NCBI GenBank assembly: GCA_041402005.1
Contig: JAWKTB010000004.1
Location: 394,327 to 458,326, forward strand
DNA length: 64,000 bases
DNA from: JAJRXR01 sp041402005
Lineage (GTDB): Bacteria; Planctomycetota; Phycisphaerae; Phycisphaerales; UBA1924
Reading direction: 5' to 3'
Below are positions 29,237 to 37,401 of the stretch, piece after piece; the first letter of the stretch is position 1, and the number at the start of each line of letters is the position of its first letter. The position numbers and the translations under genes are program-made. The notes beneath the pieces were generated by a model. It was not told the origin of the DNA and did not search any database. It worked only from the letters and a program-made list of their open reading frames with translations.

Positions 29237-29705
29237 GCTCGATCAGCACCACGATCCCCGCGATCTGGGCGTCCGTCTGACGCACCAGCTCGCAGCTCGC
29301 CCGCATCGTCCCGCCCGTCGCCAGCAGGTCGTCAACCACGAGCACCCGCTTGCTCCCCTGCAACGCGTCCGAGTGGATCTCCAGGCGGTCCGTCCCGTAC
29401 TCGAGCTCGTAGTCCACGCCGTGCACGCTCCGGGGCAGCTTGCCCGGCTTGCGGATCGGCACGAACCCCGCCGCAAGCGCCTGCGCGATCGCGATCCCGA
29501 AGATGAACCCGCGGCTCTCCGCCCCGATCACCAGGTCGATCCCCTTGCCCCGGAACGGGTTGGCCATCAGCTCCACCGACAGCGCGAGCGCCGACGGATC
29601 CGCCAGCAGCGGCGTGAAATCGCGGAACACGATCCCCGGTTTCGGGAAGTCCTGCACGTCCCGGATCAATCCCCGCAGCCGCTCCACCGAAGCCAACGCG
29701 TCCAT
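29169..29705 (-). CDS. apt: Adenine phosphoribosyltransferase
   Basis: 178 residues. The PRPP motif VLVVDDLLATGGTM is complete. The N-terminal segment LIRDVQDFPKPGIVFRDFTPL and the flexible-loop region (KPGKLPRSVHGVDYELEYG) are those of Apt. It salvages adenine to AMP with PRPP. Convergent with paralogue 6, overlapping its run-on tail by 68 bases. Confidence 0.97.
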   Translation of the reverse strand: MDALASVERLRGLIRDVQDFPKPGIVFRDFTPLLADPSALALSVELMANPFRGKGIDLVIGAESRGFIFGIAIAQALAAGFVPIRKPGKLPRSVHGVDYELEYGTDRLEIHSDALQGSKRVLVVDDLLATGGTMRASCELVRQTDAQIAGIVVLIELKYLGGREKLAGYAPVHAVLQY

Positions 29706-29758
29706 TGCCGCCCTCCGTCACGCCCGCCGCGACGGGTGAGCATATCGCCCCGCCGAGC

Positions 29759-29788
29759 GCGAATCGCGAACCCGCGAATCGCGAATCG
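29759..29788. repeat. Simple GCGAATC repeats upstream of the GroES-like gene
   Basis: CGCGAATCGCGAA, then CCGCGAATCGCGAATCGG. The following 29846-29920 contains a second low-complexity run of TTCGCCAC/TTCGCGAC units. Both lie in the 226-base gap between the divergent apt and the GroES-like gene. Confidence 0.6.
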
Positions 29789-29931
29789 GAAGGCACGGAC
29801 ACCACCCATCGATCCCCTCGACGCCCACCGCGTCTCTCAGCCCCGCCACGTTGCCCCTCGCGATTTCGCCACTTCGCGACTTCGCCGCGTGGCGTTTCGC
29901 CACTCCGCGCCCTCCCCCATACACTCCCCCA

Positions 29932-30255
29932 ATGCCCTCGCCGCGGAAGACCGCAAAACCCCTCGAGATCGTCGAGCCCCTCGGCGCCCGCGTCCTCATC
30001 CGCAAGGACGAGGACAAAAAGCAAACCAAGGCCGGCCTCCACCTCCCCGACAAGATCGAGATCCCGACGATCACCGGGCGGGTCGTGACCGTCTCGGCCC
30101 AGGTCGCCGCCGACAGCGACTACCCCATCCGCCAGTACGACCGCGTCCTGTTCAACCCCAAGCACGCGATCCCGGTGGACTTCGAGGGCGACAACCGCCT
30201 CTTCGTCGTGCCGGTCGAGGACGTGGTGGCGGTGTTCCGAAAGGACGGGGAGTAG
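29932..30255 (+). CDS. Co-chaperonin GroES (Cpn10)-like protein
   Basis: 107 residues from ATG 29932. Cpn10 fold pattern: LGARVLIRKDEDKKQTKAGL, then HLPDKIEIPTITGRVVTVS, RQYDRVLFNPKHAIPVDF and FVVPVEDVVAVF. The mobile loop is altered from the usual GGIVLPD (here AGLHLPD) and the central dome loop is long. No groEL is adjacent. It may be a specialised or moonlighting Cpn10 rather than the housekeeping copy. Confidence 0.85.
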   Translation: MPSPRKTAKPLEIVEPLGARVLIRKDEDKKQTKAGLHLPDKIEIPTITGRVVTVSAQVAADSDYPIRQYDRVLFNPKHAIPVDFEGDNRLFVVPVEDVVAVFRKDGE

Positions 30256-30308
30256 GCGAGCCGGCGCCACTGTCCGCCCCTCGTCCGCGCTGTCCTCCCG
30301 CTCTCCCC

Positions 30309-30899
30309 ATGGATTACCTCAAGTACTACTCCCTCGAAGACTACCTCTTCAACGTCGTCCATCCCAGGTTTCAAACCGATGGCGCGCTGTCCGCCTTCGA
30401 TTTCTTCTCCATCGTTGTCTGGAAGGCAAACAGGGCCAAGTCGAAGGTTGCCCGCCTCCTGATGACGCACGACCCCGATCGCCGGGATTCACTCGACCAG
30501 ATCTGCAATGACCTGACCCGCCAGCTGAACGCCATGGCAAGCGACGAGGAGAGGTTGAAGTTCCTCATGCAGCATCGTGGTTTCAGGCTACCTATGGCAT
30601 CCGCGATACTCACTGTTCTCTGGCCGGACTCCTTCTCCGTCTATGACGTTCGGGTCTGCGACCAGCTCGGTGATCATCACCGCCTTGCAAATCTGGTGAG
30701 CTGGCGTTCGATATGGACGGGCTATCAGGCGTTCCTCTCGGACGTGCATGCTGCCGAGCCACGCGGGCTTTGCCTCCGGGATAAAGACCGGTTCCTGTGG
30801 GGACGATCAGCGGCATACCAACTGCGGACCGACATTCAGCGATGTTTCGCGCCGAAAGACGACGAGGTTCTGTTTGACGGATCCACCAAGGGCCAGTAG
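30309..30899 (+). CDS. Unknown protein with HhH/DNA-glycosylase-like segment, atypical composition
   Basis: 196 residues, mostly helical, no signal peptide. The central stretch LPMASAILTVLWPDSFSVYDV followed by RVCDQLG resembles the helix and aspartate-containing loop of HhH-type DNA glycosylase-like proteins. The end has DKDRFLWGRSAAYQLRTDI. The GC content is clearly lower than the neighbours (32 of 60 bases G+C at 30361-30420). That points to horizontal acquisition, perhaps as part of a defence or restriction-related module. The family is not recognised with confidence. Confidence 0.68.
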   Translation: MDYLKYYSLEDYLFNVVHPRFQTDGALSAFDFFSIVVWKANRAKSKVARLLMTHDPDRRDSLDQICNDLTRQLNAMASDEERLKFLMQHRGFRLPMASAILTVLWPDSFSVYDVRVCDQLGDHHRLANLVSWRSIWTGYQAFLSDVHAAEPRGLCLRDKDRFLWGRSAAYQLRTDIQRCFAPKDDEVLFDGSTKGQ

Positions 30900-30967
30900 G
30901 TCGGGCATCTTGCCCATTTTCCTGAGAAGGAATGTGGATTCGTACGGGCTGGAAGCCCATCCCACCG
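30898..30967. repeat. Two short palindromic repeats after the low-GC gene
   Basis: GTCGGGCATCTTGCCCAT at about 30900-30916 (same family as 50129-50150) and GTACGGGCTGGAAGCCCATC at 30942-30961 (same family as 36487-36510). They sit between this gene and the lipoprotein gene. Confidence 0.7.
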
Positions 30968-31007
30968 ATCCGTCGAACAGGACCTCGCCCCGCGCCTACC
31001 AATCCCC

Positions 31008-31490
31008 ATGCGTTCGCTCGACCACAATGCGTTGAGGCACACGACCGCCGCCATACTCCTACTCGGCGCGGCCACCCTCCCCGCCTGCACCGTCGCCGCC
31101 GCCAGCGCCGCCGTCGGCGCCGCCCAATCCGGCGCCTCCATCATCAAGAAGGGCCGCGTCACCACCGCCCTGCTCGTCCGCTACGACGACGTGCTCACCG
31201 GCGTGAGGCAAGCCGCCGCCACCCTCGACCTCGACACCCGACGCATCGTCGAGAAGGACGGACGCACGTCCTTCTTCTACGAGGAGGAAGACGGCGGCAA
31301 GATCGCCGTCTACGTCGCCCACCGGACCGACACCGTCACCTCGCTCATCGTCGATGTCGGCGCGACCGGGCGAGCCGACGTCGCCCGCCTCATGCACGCG
31401 CAGATCATCGACCACCTCGCCGAGGCCAACGCCTTCCTCGAGGACTGGACACCCCAGACCGGCCCGGTCCCCGCCGCCAGCCAGGAGTAG
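31008..31490 (+). CDS. DUF3568-type lipoprotein
   Basis: 160 residues. The signal segment (AAILLLGAATLPAC) has a lipobox-like LPAC, then AAASAAVGAAQSGASIIKKG. The body matches the small DUF3568 domain: VRYDDVLTGVRQAAATLDLD, GKIAVYVAHRTDTVTSLIVD and ARLMHAQIIDHL. Envelope protein of unknown function. The 12 residues before the hydrophobic stretch may indicate a later start. Confidence 0.8.
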   Translation: MRSLDHNALRHTTAAILLLGAATLPACTVAAASAAVGAAQSGASIIKKGRVTTALLVRYDDVLTGVRQAAATLDLDTRRIVEKDGRTSFFYEEEDGGKIAVYVAHRTDTVTSLIVDVGATGRADVARLMHAQIIDHLAEANAFLEDWTPQTGPVPAASQE

Positions 31491-31529
31491 CCGCGCCCCA
31501 CCCCGCCCCCCGACCGATACGCTTGCCCG

Positions 31530-32986
31530 ATGCCCGACCCGTTCCTGCTCCCCCTCGACGAGCTGCCGGACCCCTGCCGGTCCCCCCTCGTCCGACGCCC
31601 GGGTCAGGCGCCCCCGGCCGTCTCCGTCCGCCCGCCCGGATCCAAGAGCATCACCAACCGCCTCCTCCTGCTCGCAGCCCTCTGTGACGGCGTCTCCACC
31701 CTCCACGCCCCCTCCTCGAGGCCGACGACACCGCCCGCATGATCGCCGCCCTCCGCCACCTCGGCGCCGACATCCCCCCCTCCCCCGCTCCCAGCGGGGG
31801 AGGTGTCGAGCGCAGCGAGACGGAGGGGGTCCGCCCCCCCCTGTCCCTGAAAATCCACGGCGTCGCCGGACGCTGGCACCCCCGTCTCCCTGAGGGCTCC
31901 GCCAACCTCACCCTCCACCTGGGCAACGCCGGCACCGCCACCCGCTTCCTCGCCGCCGCCTCGCTCCGCTCACCCATCCCGATCACGATCGACGGCGACG
32001 AGCACATGCGCCGCCGCCCCATCGCGGGCCTCGTCACCCACCTCCGCGCCCTCGGCGCCCAGGTCGAGCATCTGGCCTCGCCGACGGCGCCCCCGATCCG
32101 AATCTCTCCCCCCGACCGTCTCACCACGAACGCGCTCGAAATCCCCCCCACCGCCTCGAGTCAGTTCATCAGCGCCCTGCTGCTGGTCGCGCCCTGGCTC
32201 GAGGGAGGCCTGACGCTCCGCCTCCTCCCGCCGATCACCAGCGCCTCGTACGTGCGCATGACGCTCTCGCTTCTCGAGCGTCTGGAGGTCGAGGTGCAGG
32301 CGAGCGACGACCTCTCGGTCGTGCGCGTCCCCCATGGCCCGCCCCACGCCTTCGAGATGGACATCGAGCCGGACGCCTCGGGCGCCACCTACTTCTGGGC
32401 CGCCGGCGCTCTGCTCCCCGGCGCGAGCGTCAGGGTCGAGGGCCTCGGCGCCGAATCACTCCAGGGCGACGCGGCGTTCCCCGACCTGCTCGCCCGCATG
32501 GGCGCCCGCGTCCGCGAGCAGCGCAACACGCCGAGCGCTCCACCATCGACCAGCGTCGCGGCGCCGACCGACACCCTCCGCCCCATCATGTGCGACATGG
32601 GCGACATGCCCGACGCCGCGATGACTCTGGCCGCCGTCGCCTCGTTCGCCCCCGCCCCCTCGATCATCCGCGGCGTCCGCACGCTCCGCGTCAAGGAGAC
32701 CGACCGCATCGCCGCCCTCGTCAACGAGCTGGCCAAGGTCGGCGTCCGCGTCGACGCCGACGTCCAGGCCGACCCCGACACGATCACCATCACGCCCCCC
32801 CCGGGCGGCATCGACTGCTCCCCCGACGCCCCGCCGGTGGTCTTCGAGACCTACGACGACCACCGCATGGCGATGTCCCTGGCCCTCATCGGGCTGCGTC
32901 GTCCAAACGTCTCGATCTCCAACCCCGCCTGCGTCGCCAAAACCTACCCCGGGTTCTGGCGGGACCTGGCGGGCCTCTATCTCTGA
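31530..32986 (+). pseudogene. aroA: 3-phosphoshikimate 1-carboxyvinyltransferase (EPSP synthase), frameshifted
   Basis: The N-terminal part (31530-31742) has the start of AroA: VRPPGSKSITNRLLLLAALCDG. It then shifts frame at a run of five C at 31708-31712. Adding one base restores STLHAPLLEADDTARMIAALR in the frame that continues to 32986. The rest is a full EPSP synthase: LHLGNAGTATRFLAAA, ASSQFISALLLVAPWLEG, GDMPDAAMTLAAVASF, RVKETDRIAALVNEL, YDDHRMAMSLALIGL. A repeat of about 50 bases (31780-31830) is inserted in frame just before the GNAGTA motif. This is an essential shikimate enzyme, so the frameshift may be a sequence error, a programmed shift or a real loss. If real, translation could restart at ATG 31739. 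Confidence 0.88.
31780..31830 (+). repeat. Palindromic repeat inserted in frame inside aroA
   Basis: CTCCCCCGCTCCCAGCGGGG, then GAGGTGTCGAGCGCAGCGAG, then ACGGAGGGGG. Hairpin arms CCCCCGCT/AGCGGGGG. It encodes the low-complexity peptide SPAPSGGGVERSETEG, absent from normal EPSP synthases. Confidence 0.8.
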
Positions 32987-33165
32987 CCGGGAATTTACCC
33001 GGGAACTCCGAACTGCCTTGCGAGAAGTGCGGATATGGGCCAGACTCCCCATGCTCGGCGCCCGCCGCCGAGCCAGGGTCCGCGTGCGGGGCGCCTCCCC
33101 GCTCGGGCGTCACGAGCCGCGACGCGAGACCCGCGATTGGGGACAATCGACAAAGGGGTCCACTG

Positions 33166-33801
33166 ATGACACGCCCGGGGTCTCGCACGCTCGCCGTCCT
33201 GGCGCTCGCCGCCATCGCGTCCGCCGCCCACGCCGACGCCGTCGCATACTCCAACTACGACGTCGGCGATCCCGACGACCTCTCGGGCTTCGTCTACATC
33301 TTCAACTCGTCCGCCGACGAGTTCCGCTTCGGATTCAGCTTCGTCTCCGAGGCCTCCGGCGCGATCACGGAGGTCGACGCCGGCCTCTTCTCCTCGAGCC
33401 TGTTCGACACACCCGCCACCTTCCACCTCTTCAACGACGACGGCTCGGGGCTCCCAGGTGATCCCATCGGAACCCTCACGGCAAGCGTGAACCGAAACGA
33501 TCCCTTCCACTTCGTCGCCCCCGACGACAGCCTCGTCCTCGAGGCCGGGATGACGTACCACCTCGTGCTCGTCCGCCCCGCCCCGGGCGGGAGCGCCCTC
33601 GAATGGTTCGTGCCCGACAGCCCCGAGTCGCTCCCGCAGGTGTACCAGAACGCCCTGAACGACCCGTGGATGCTGGACCTCGCACACACGGACGCCGGCG
33701 CGTTCGAGATCAGGGTGACACCGGCGCCATCGGGGCTCGCGCTGCTCGTCGCGGGGCTTCTCGTGCCGCGCCGCAAACGCCGATCGCTCACCCCCGCTTG
33801 A
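33166..33801 (+). CDS. Exported protein with CTERM tail
   Basis: 211 residues from ATG 33166 with AAAGGGG upstream. Signal peptide MTRPGSRTLAVLALAAIASA. Beta-rich body (VYIFNSSADEFRFGFSF, ATFHLFNDDGSGLPGDPIG, LVLEAGMTYHLVLVRP). The tail (VTPAPSGLALLVAGLLVPRR) is a CTERM sorting signal like those of the 24.8-28.6 kb array. The body is not related to that array. It resembles the choice-of-anchor type exported proteins in which VDAGLFSS and LPGDPIGTLT segments recur. Ends within 14 bases of the convergent FUN14 gene. Confidence 0.82.
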   Translation: MTRPGSRTLAVLALAAIASAAHADAVAYSNYDVGDPDDLSGFVYIFNSSADEFRFGFSFVSEASGAITEVDAGLFSSSLFDTPATFHLFNDDGSGLPGDPIGTLTASVNRNDPFHFVAPDDSLVLEAGMTYHLVLVRPAPGGSALEWFVPDSPESLPQVYQNALNDPWMLDLAHTDAGAFEIRVTPAPSGLALLVAGLLVPRRKRRSLTPA

Positions 33802-34372
33802 ACCCGAGCGCCAGCCCCGCGACCGCGGCCGCCGCCGACGGCAGCTCCCCCGTGATGAACGTCCGGAAGCTGTCGAACTGCCCCGACGCCCACGAGGCGA
33901 CCGACTCGTACTTGTCCCCGATCGCCCCCCAGTGGATCTCGAGCAGCCCCGCGTACTCCAGCCCGAACAGGAAGAGCGCAAACAAGCCGATCACCACCAG
34001 CGACAGCTTCACGAACGTCCGCAGCGCGTACGCGACCGCGAACCCGACGAAGAAGCTGAAGCCCAGGCGGAAGACCACCGGCGACCACTCTCCCATCCAC
34101 GCGTCGCCGCCGTCATCCGCGGGCGGCGCACTGGCCCCGCTCGGCGCCGCGAGCCCGCTCGCGCCCGCCGGCAGCTCCCCGCTCGTCCCCGTCGACGCCG
34201 GGCGCTCACCACCCGTCACGCGGGCCGCCACCCCCAGCGCCGCCCCGCCCGCCATCACGAGCACCGAAACCAGCACCAGCGCCTTGATCCACCCGGGCGA
34301 GGCCGCGAGCACCCCCTTGCGTGCCCCGCCCGCCTCGCCCCTGGCGCCCTTCCTCTCGCCGGCGTCGCCCAT
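33788..34372 (-). CDS. FUN14-domain membrane protein
   Basis: 194 residues from ATG 34372, which overlaps the coaD stop (TGATG). A basic N-terminus is followed by one transmembrane helix (IKALVLVSVLVMAGGAALGV) and a Pro/Ala/Gly linker. The FUN14-like part has glycine-rich helices FRLGFSFFVGFAVAYALRTF and LVVIGLFALFLFGLEYAGLL. The family is known from mitophagy receptors; the bacterial role is unknown. Translationally linked to coaD. Confidence 0.8.
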   Translation of the reverse strand: MGDAGERKGARGEAGGARKGVLAASPGWIKALVLVSVLVMAGGAALGVAARVTGGERPASTGTSGELPAGASGLAAPSGASAPPADDGGDAWMGEWSPVVFRLGFSFFVGFAVAYALRTFVKLSLVVIGLFALFLFGLEYAGLLEIHWGAIGDKYESVASWASGQFDSFRTFITGELPSAAAAVAGLALGFKRG

Positions 34373-34860
34373 CACGTCCCCTTCCGTAGATCGTCGAACA
34401 CACACGTCGGCGCCAGGGCACGCACGACCTCTTCCCATCCCTTGGGACCGATCATCCCCTTGAGCGTGCTCGACGACACCTGCGCCAGCTCCCGGGGCGG
34501 CATCAGGAAGACCGTCGTCAGCTCCGGCGCGATGTCCGAGTTGATGTACCGCATCCCCCGCTCGTACTGGTAGTCCGCCTCGTCACGGATGCCGCGCACG
34601 ACGAACCTCGCCCCGCGATCGCGCGCGTAGTGCGCCAGGAACTCGTTCTCGATCGACGCCACCTCGACATTCGCGAAGGGCTTGCTGATCTCCCGCAGCC
34701 ACCCGAGCCGCTGTTCGAGCGGGTAGCTGTACCGCTTCTCCGGGTTCTCCGCGACGGCCACGATCAGACGCTCGAACAACCGAGCCCCCTGCTCGATCAT
34801 CCACACATGCCCGTTCGTCGGCGGATCGAAGCTCCCGGCGTACACCGCGGTCTCGGACAT
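34372..34860 (-). CDS. coaD: Pantetheine-phosphate adenylyltransferase
   Basis: 162 residues, usual length. The nucleotidyltransferase motif TxxxHxGH appears as YAGSFDPPTNGHVWMIEQGA. Further CoaD segments are RFVVRGIRDEADYQYERGM and FLMPPRELAQVSSSTLKGM. It transfers AMP from ATP to 4'-phosphopantetheine, the penultimate step of CoA synthesis. Confidence 0.97.
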   Translation of the reverse strand: MSETAVYAGSFDPPTNGHVWMIEQGARLFERLIVAVAENPEKRYSYPLEQRLGWLREISKPFANVEVASIENEFLAHYARDRGARFVVRGIRDEADYQYERGMRYINSDIAPELTTVFLMPPRELAQVSSSTLKGMIGPKGWEEVVRALAPTCVFDDLRKGT

Positions 34861-34924
34861 GGCGCCCCTTTCAGCGGCATGATCCTAACCCTCGATCCGC
34901 GGGATGGGCTTCCGGCCGGCCGTT

Positions 34925-36463
34925 CTACCCCCGCCGCACCGCCTTCTCGATCCCCCGGATCCCCAGGCTCAGCGCCACCGCCATCACCGCCGCCGGCGCC
35001 GCCCCCAGCAAGGTCAGCCTCGGGTCGTTCCGCGCCAGCCCCCGCGCGATGAAGTCGCCCAGCCCCCCGGCCCCGATGTACGTGCTCAGCGTCGCGATCC
35101 CCACCGTCAGCACCGTCGCCGCCCGGATCCCCGCGATCATCACCGGCGCCGCCAGAGGCAGCTCCACCATCCGCAGCCGCTGCCAGGGCGACATCCCCAC
35201 CCCCCGCGCCGCCTCGATCACCCCCGCCGGGACCTCACTCAAACCGGTAAACGTGTTGAGCACGATCGGCAGCAGCGCATACAGCACCAGCGCCGTCACC
35301 GCCGGCGCCGATCCGAGCACGCCGTACACCGCGAACAGAAACGCCAGCATCGCCAGGCTCGGGATCGTCTGCACGATCTCCGTCATCGCCAGCACGCCCC
35401 CGCGCGCCGCCGCCTTCCGATGAATGAGCACCCCCAGCGGCACGCCCACGCACACCGCGATCACTACGCCCAGCGCCGTCAGCCACAGATGCTCGAGCGA
35501 CTTCTCGAGCACCTCCCCCCGCCGCCGCCACGCCAGATCCCAGAACCCCGGGCGTTCCTCCTTCCCGCTCCCGATCCGCTCGAGGATCTCCTTCACCCCC
35601 TCGGATCGCGCCCGGATCCACGCCGCCGCCACCTCCGACGGCGCCACACGCCCCACGTCCACCGCCCGGTTCATCGCCCGCATGTCCTCGTCCGAGATCG
35701 TTCCGGCCAGCGCCGCCAGCACGTCGCGAACCTCCGGGTGAACCTCCAGCAGCGCCCCGCGCACGACCGGCGCCGCGTCATACGGTGGGAAGAACCCCCG
35801 GTCATCCCGCAGCGTCCTCAGCCCGTACTCCGCGATCCGTCCGTCCGTCGCGAACGCGCCGATCACGTCCACCTGCCCGCCGCGAACCGCCCCGTACATC
35901 AGCCCGGGCTCCAGGTCCACCGCGTCCCCAAACCCGATCCCGTACGCCTCGCGCAGCCCCGGGTACCCGTCCGGCCGCTCCATGAACTCCGCCGTGAACC
36001 CCGCCGTCAGCTCCCCCGCCTCCGCCGCCAGATCGCCGACCGTCTCCCACCCGTTGTCCTCCGCGTCGTCGCCGCGGACTGTGATCGCGTAGGTGTTGTT
36101 GAACCCGATCGGCGCCAGCCACTCCAAGCCGAACCGCTCGCGGTACGTCCCCGCCACCACCCGGAACGCCTCGTCGGGGTCCGCGATGACCGGCCGCTGC
36201 AGGACGTTCAGCAGCCCCGTACCCGTGTACTCGACGTAGATGTCCAGCTCGCCGTTCACCAGCGCCGCGTGGCACACGTCCGTCCCACCCAGCCCGAACC
36301 GTCGCTCGACCTTCAGCTCCGTGTGCGCCTCCAGCAGCTGCGCCACGATCTCCCCCAGGACCTCCTGCTCTGTGAAGTTCTTCGACCCCACACGCACGAC
36401 ATCCTGCCCCCGCGCCGCGAGCGCCGCGAAACAAACGATGAGCAAGAACAGCAGCCGCCTCAC
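34925..36463 (-). CDS. Glycine betaine/choline-type ABC transporter: substrate-binding domain fused to permease
   Basis: 512 residues. The N-terminal signal MRRLLFLLIVCFAALAARG leads into an OpuAC/OsmF-type binding domain (VRVGSKNFTEQEVLGEIVAQ, GLGGTDVCHAALVNGELDIY, VEYTGTGLLNVL). From about residue 300 the protein is an OpuB/OsmW-type permease with five or so membrane spans (LWLTALGVVIAVCVGVPLGV, QTIPSLAMLAFLFAVYGVLG). The loop EAARGVGMSPWQRLRMVELP is the ATPase-coupling EAA motif. The order is binding domain first, permease second. Its ATG overlaps the stop of the ATPase gene by 4 bases. Likely osmoprotectant uptake. Confidence 0.93.
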   Translation of the reverse strand: MRRLLFLLIVCFAALAARGQDVVRVGSKNFTEQEVLGEIVAQLLEAHTELKVERRFGLGGTDVCHAALVNGELDIYVEYTGTGLLNVLQRPVIADPDEAFRVVAGTYRERFGLEWLAPIGFNNTYAITVRGDDAEDNGWETVGDLAAEAGELTAGFTAEFMERPDGYPGLREAYGIGFGDAVDLEPGLMYGAVRGGQVDVIGAFATDGRIAEYGLRTLRDDRGFFPPYDAAPVVRGALLEVHPEVRDVLAALAGTISDEDMRAMNRAVDVGRVAPSEVAAAWIRARSEGVKEILERIGSGKEERPGFWDLAWRRRGEVLEKSLEHLWLTALGVVIAVCVGVPLGVLIHRKAAARGGVLAMTEIVQTIPSLAMLAFLFAVYGVLGSAPAVTALVLYALLPIVLNTFTGLSEVPAGVIEAARGVGMSPWQRLRMVELPLAAPVMIAGIRAATVLTVGIATLSTYIGAGGLGDFIARGLARNDPRLTLLGAAPAAVMAVALSLGIRGIEKAVRRG

Positions 36464-37284
36464 GCTGCGCCCCCTCCCCCACCTCCGGTGGTACGGGCTT
36501 CCAGCCCGTCTCCTCCTCCTCCGTCTTCTCCCCCCCCCACCAGCGCCGCCGCCTGCTTCTCCGCCTCTCCAAATAACCGCTCCACGAACGCCGTCGCCGG
36601 CGCCCGGGTCAGCTCCTCCAGCGTTCCCTCCTGCTCCACACGCCCCTCGTTCATCACCGCGATCCGGTCCCCCAGCCGCGCCGCCTCGAACAGATCATGC
36701 GTCACGAACACGATCGTCTTGCCCAGCTTCTCCCGCAGCCGGATCAGCTCGTCCTGCAGCTGCGCCCGCGTCACCGCGTCCAACGCCCCGAACGGCTCGT
36801 CCATCAACAAGTAGCTCGGCCCCGCCGCCAGCGCCCGCGCAATCCCCACACGCTGCCGCTGCCCCCCGCTCAGCTTCCGCGGGCGCCGATCCCCGAACTC
36901 CCCGGGATCCAGCCCCACCATCTCGAGCAACTCCGCCGCCCGATCCCGGCGCTTCTTCCTGGGCCACCCAAGCAGCCGCGGCACGAGCGCCGCGTTCTCC
37001 ATCACACTCATGTGCGGCATCAACCCAATATCCTGAAACACATACCCGATCGAACGACGCAGCTCCAGGACGTCCCGTGTGCGCACATCCACGCCGTCCA
37101 CCCGGATCTCGCCCCCCGTCGGCTCGATCAGCCGGTTGATCATCTTCAGCGTCGTCGTCTTCCCGCACCCGCTCGACCCGAGCAGCACCAGCGTCTCGCC
37201 CTCGGGCACGCTCAGCGACACCCCCCGCACCGCCCAGGTCCGTCCGCCGTCGAAGCTCTTGCTGACACCCTCGATCTCGATCAT
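36460..37284 (-). CDS. Glycine betaine/choline-type ABC transporter ATPase
   Basis: 274 residues. Walker A LLGSSGCGKTTTLKMINRL, Q-loop VFQDIGLMPHMSV, signature LSGGQRQRVGIARALA, Walker B LLMDEPFGALD, H-loop FVTHDLFEA. No CBS domains. The last 25 residues (GGGEDGGGGDGLEARTTGGG) do not belong to the family: DGLEARTTG is the translation of the palindromic repeat at 36487-36510. The gene is first in the operon, so the repeat sits right at the junction with the permease start. Confidence 0.95.
   Translation of the reverse strand: MIEIEGVSKSFDGGRTWAVRGVSLSVPEGETLVLLGSSGCGKTTTLKMINRLIEPTGGEIRVDGVDVRTRDVLELRRSIGYVFQDIGLMPHMSVMENAALVPRLLGWPRKKRRDRAAELLEMVGLDPGEFGDRRPRKLSGGQRQRVGIARALAAGPSYLLMDEPFGALDAVTRAQLQDELIRLREKLGKTIVFVTHDLFEAARLGDRIAVMNEGRVEQEGTLEELTRAPATAFVERLFGEAEKQAAALVGGGEDGGGGDGLEARTTGGGGGGAA
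36487..36510 (-). repeat. Palindromic repeat translated at the end of the ABC ATPase
   Basis: GGTGGTACGGGCTTCCAGCC on the + strand, followed by CGTC. Hairpin arms GGGCTT/CCAGCCC. A member of the GGGCTGGAAGCCC family also seen at 30942, 48066 and 62174. Confidence 0.75.
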
Positions 37285-37401
37285 GCCGCGGAATGCCGCC
37301 GCGACCGAAAGGACCGACGGCGTGTGGAGGGTAGCAGATGCCGGCGCCGATGCTGAATCCGCGCGAGCATCACCCGCGTACCGACTTCAGGCCCGGATTA
37401 C

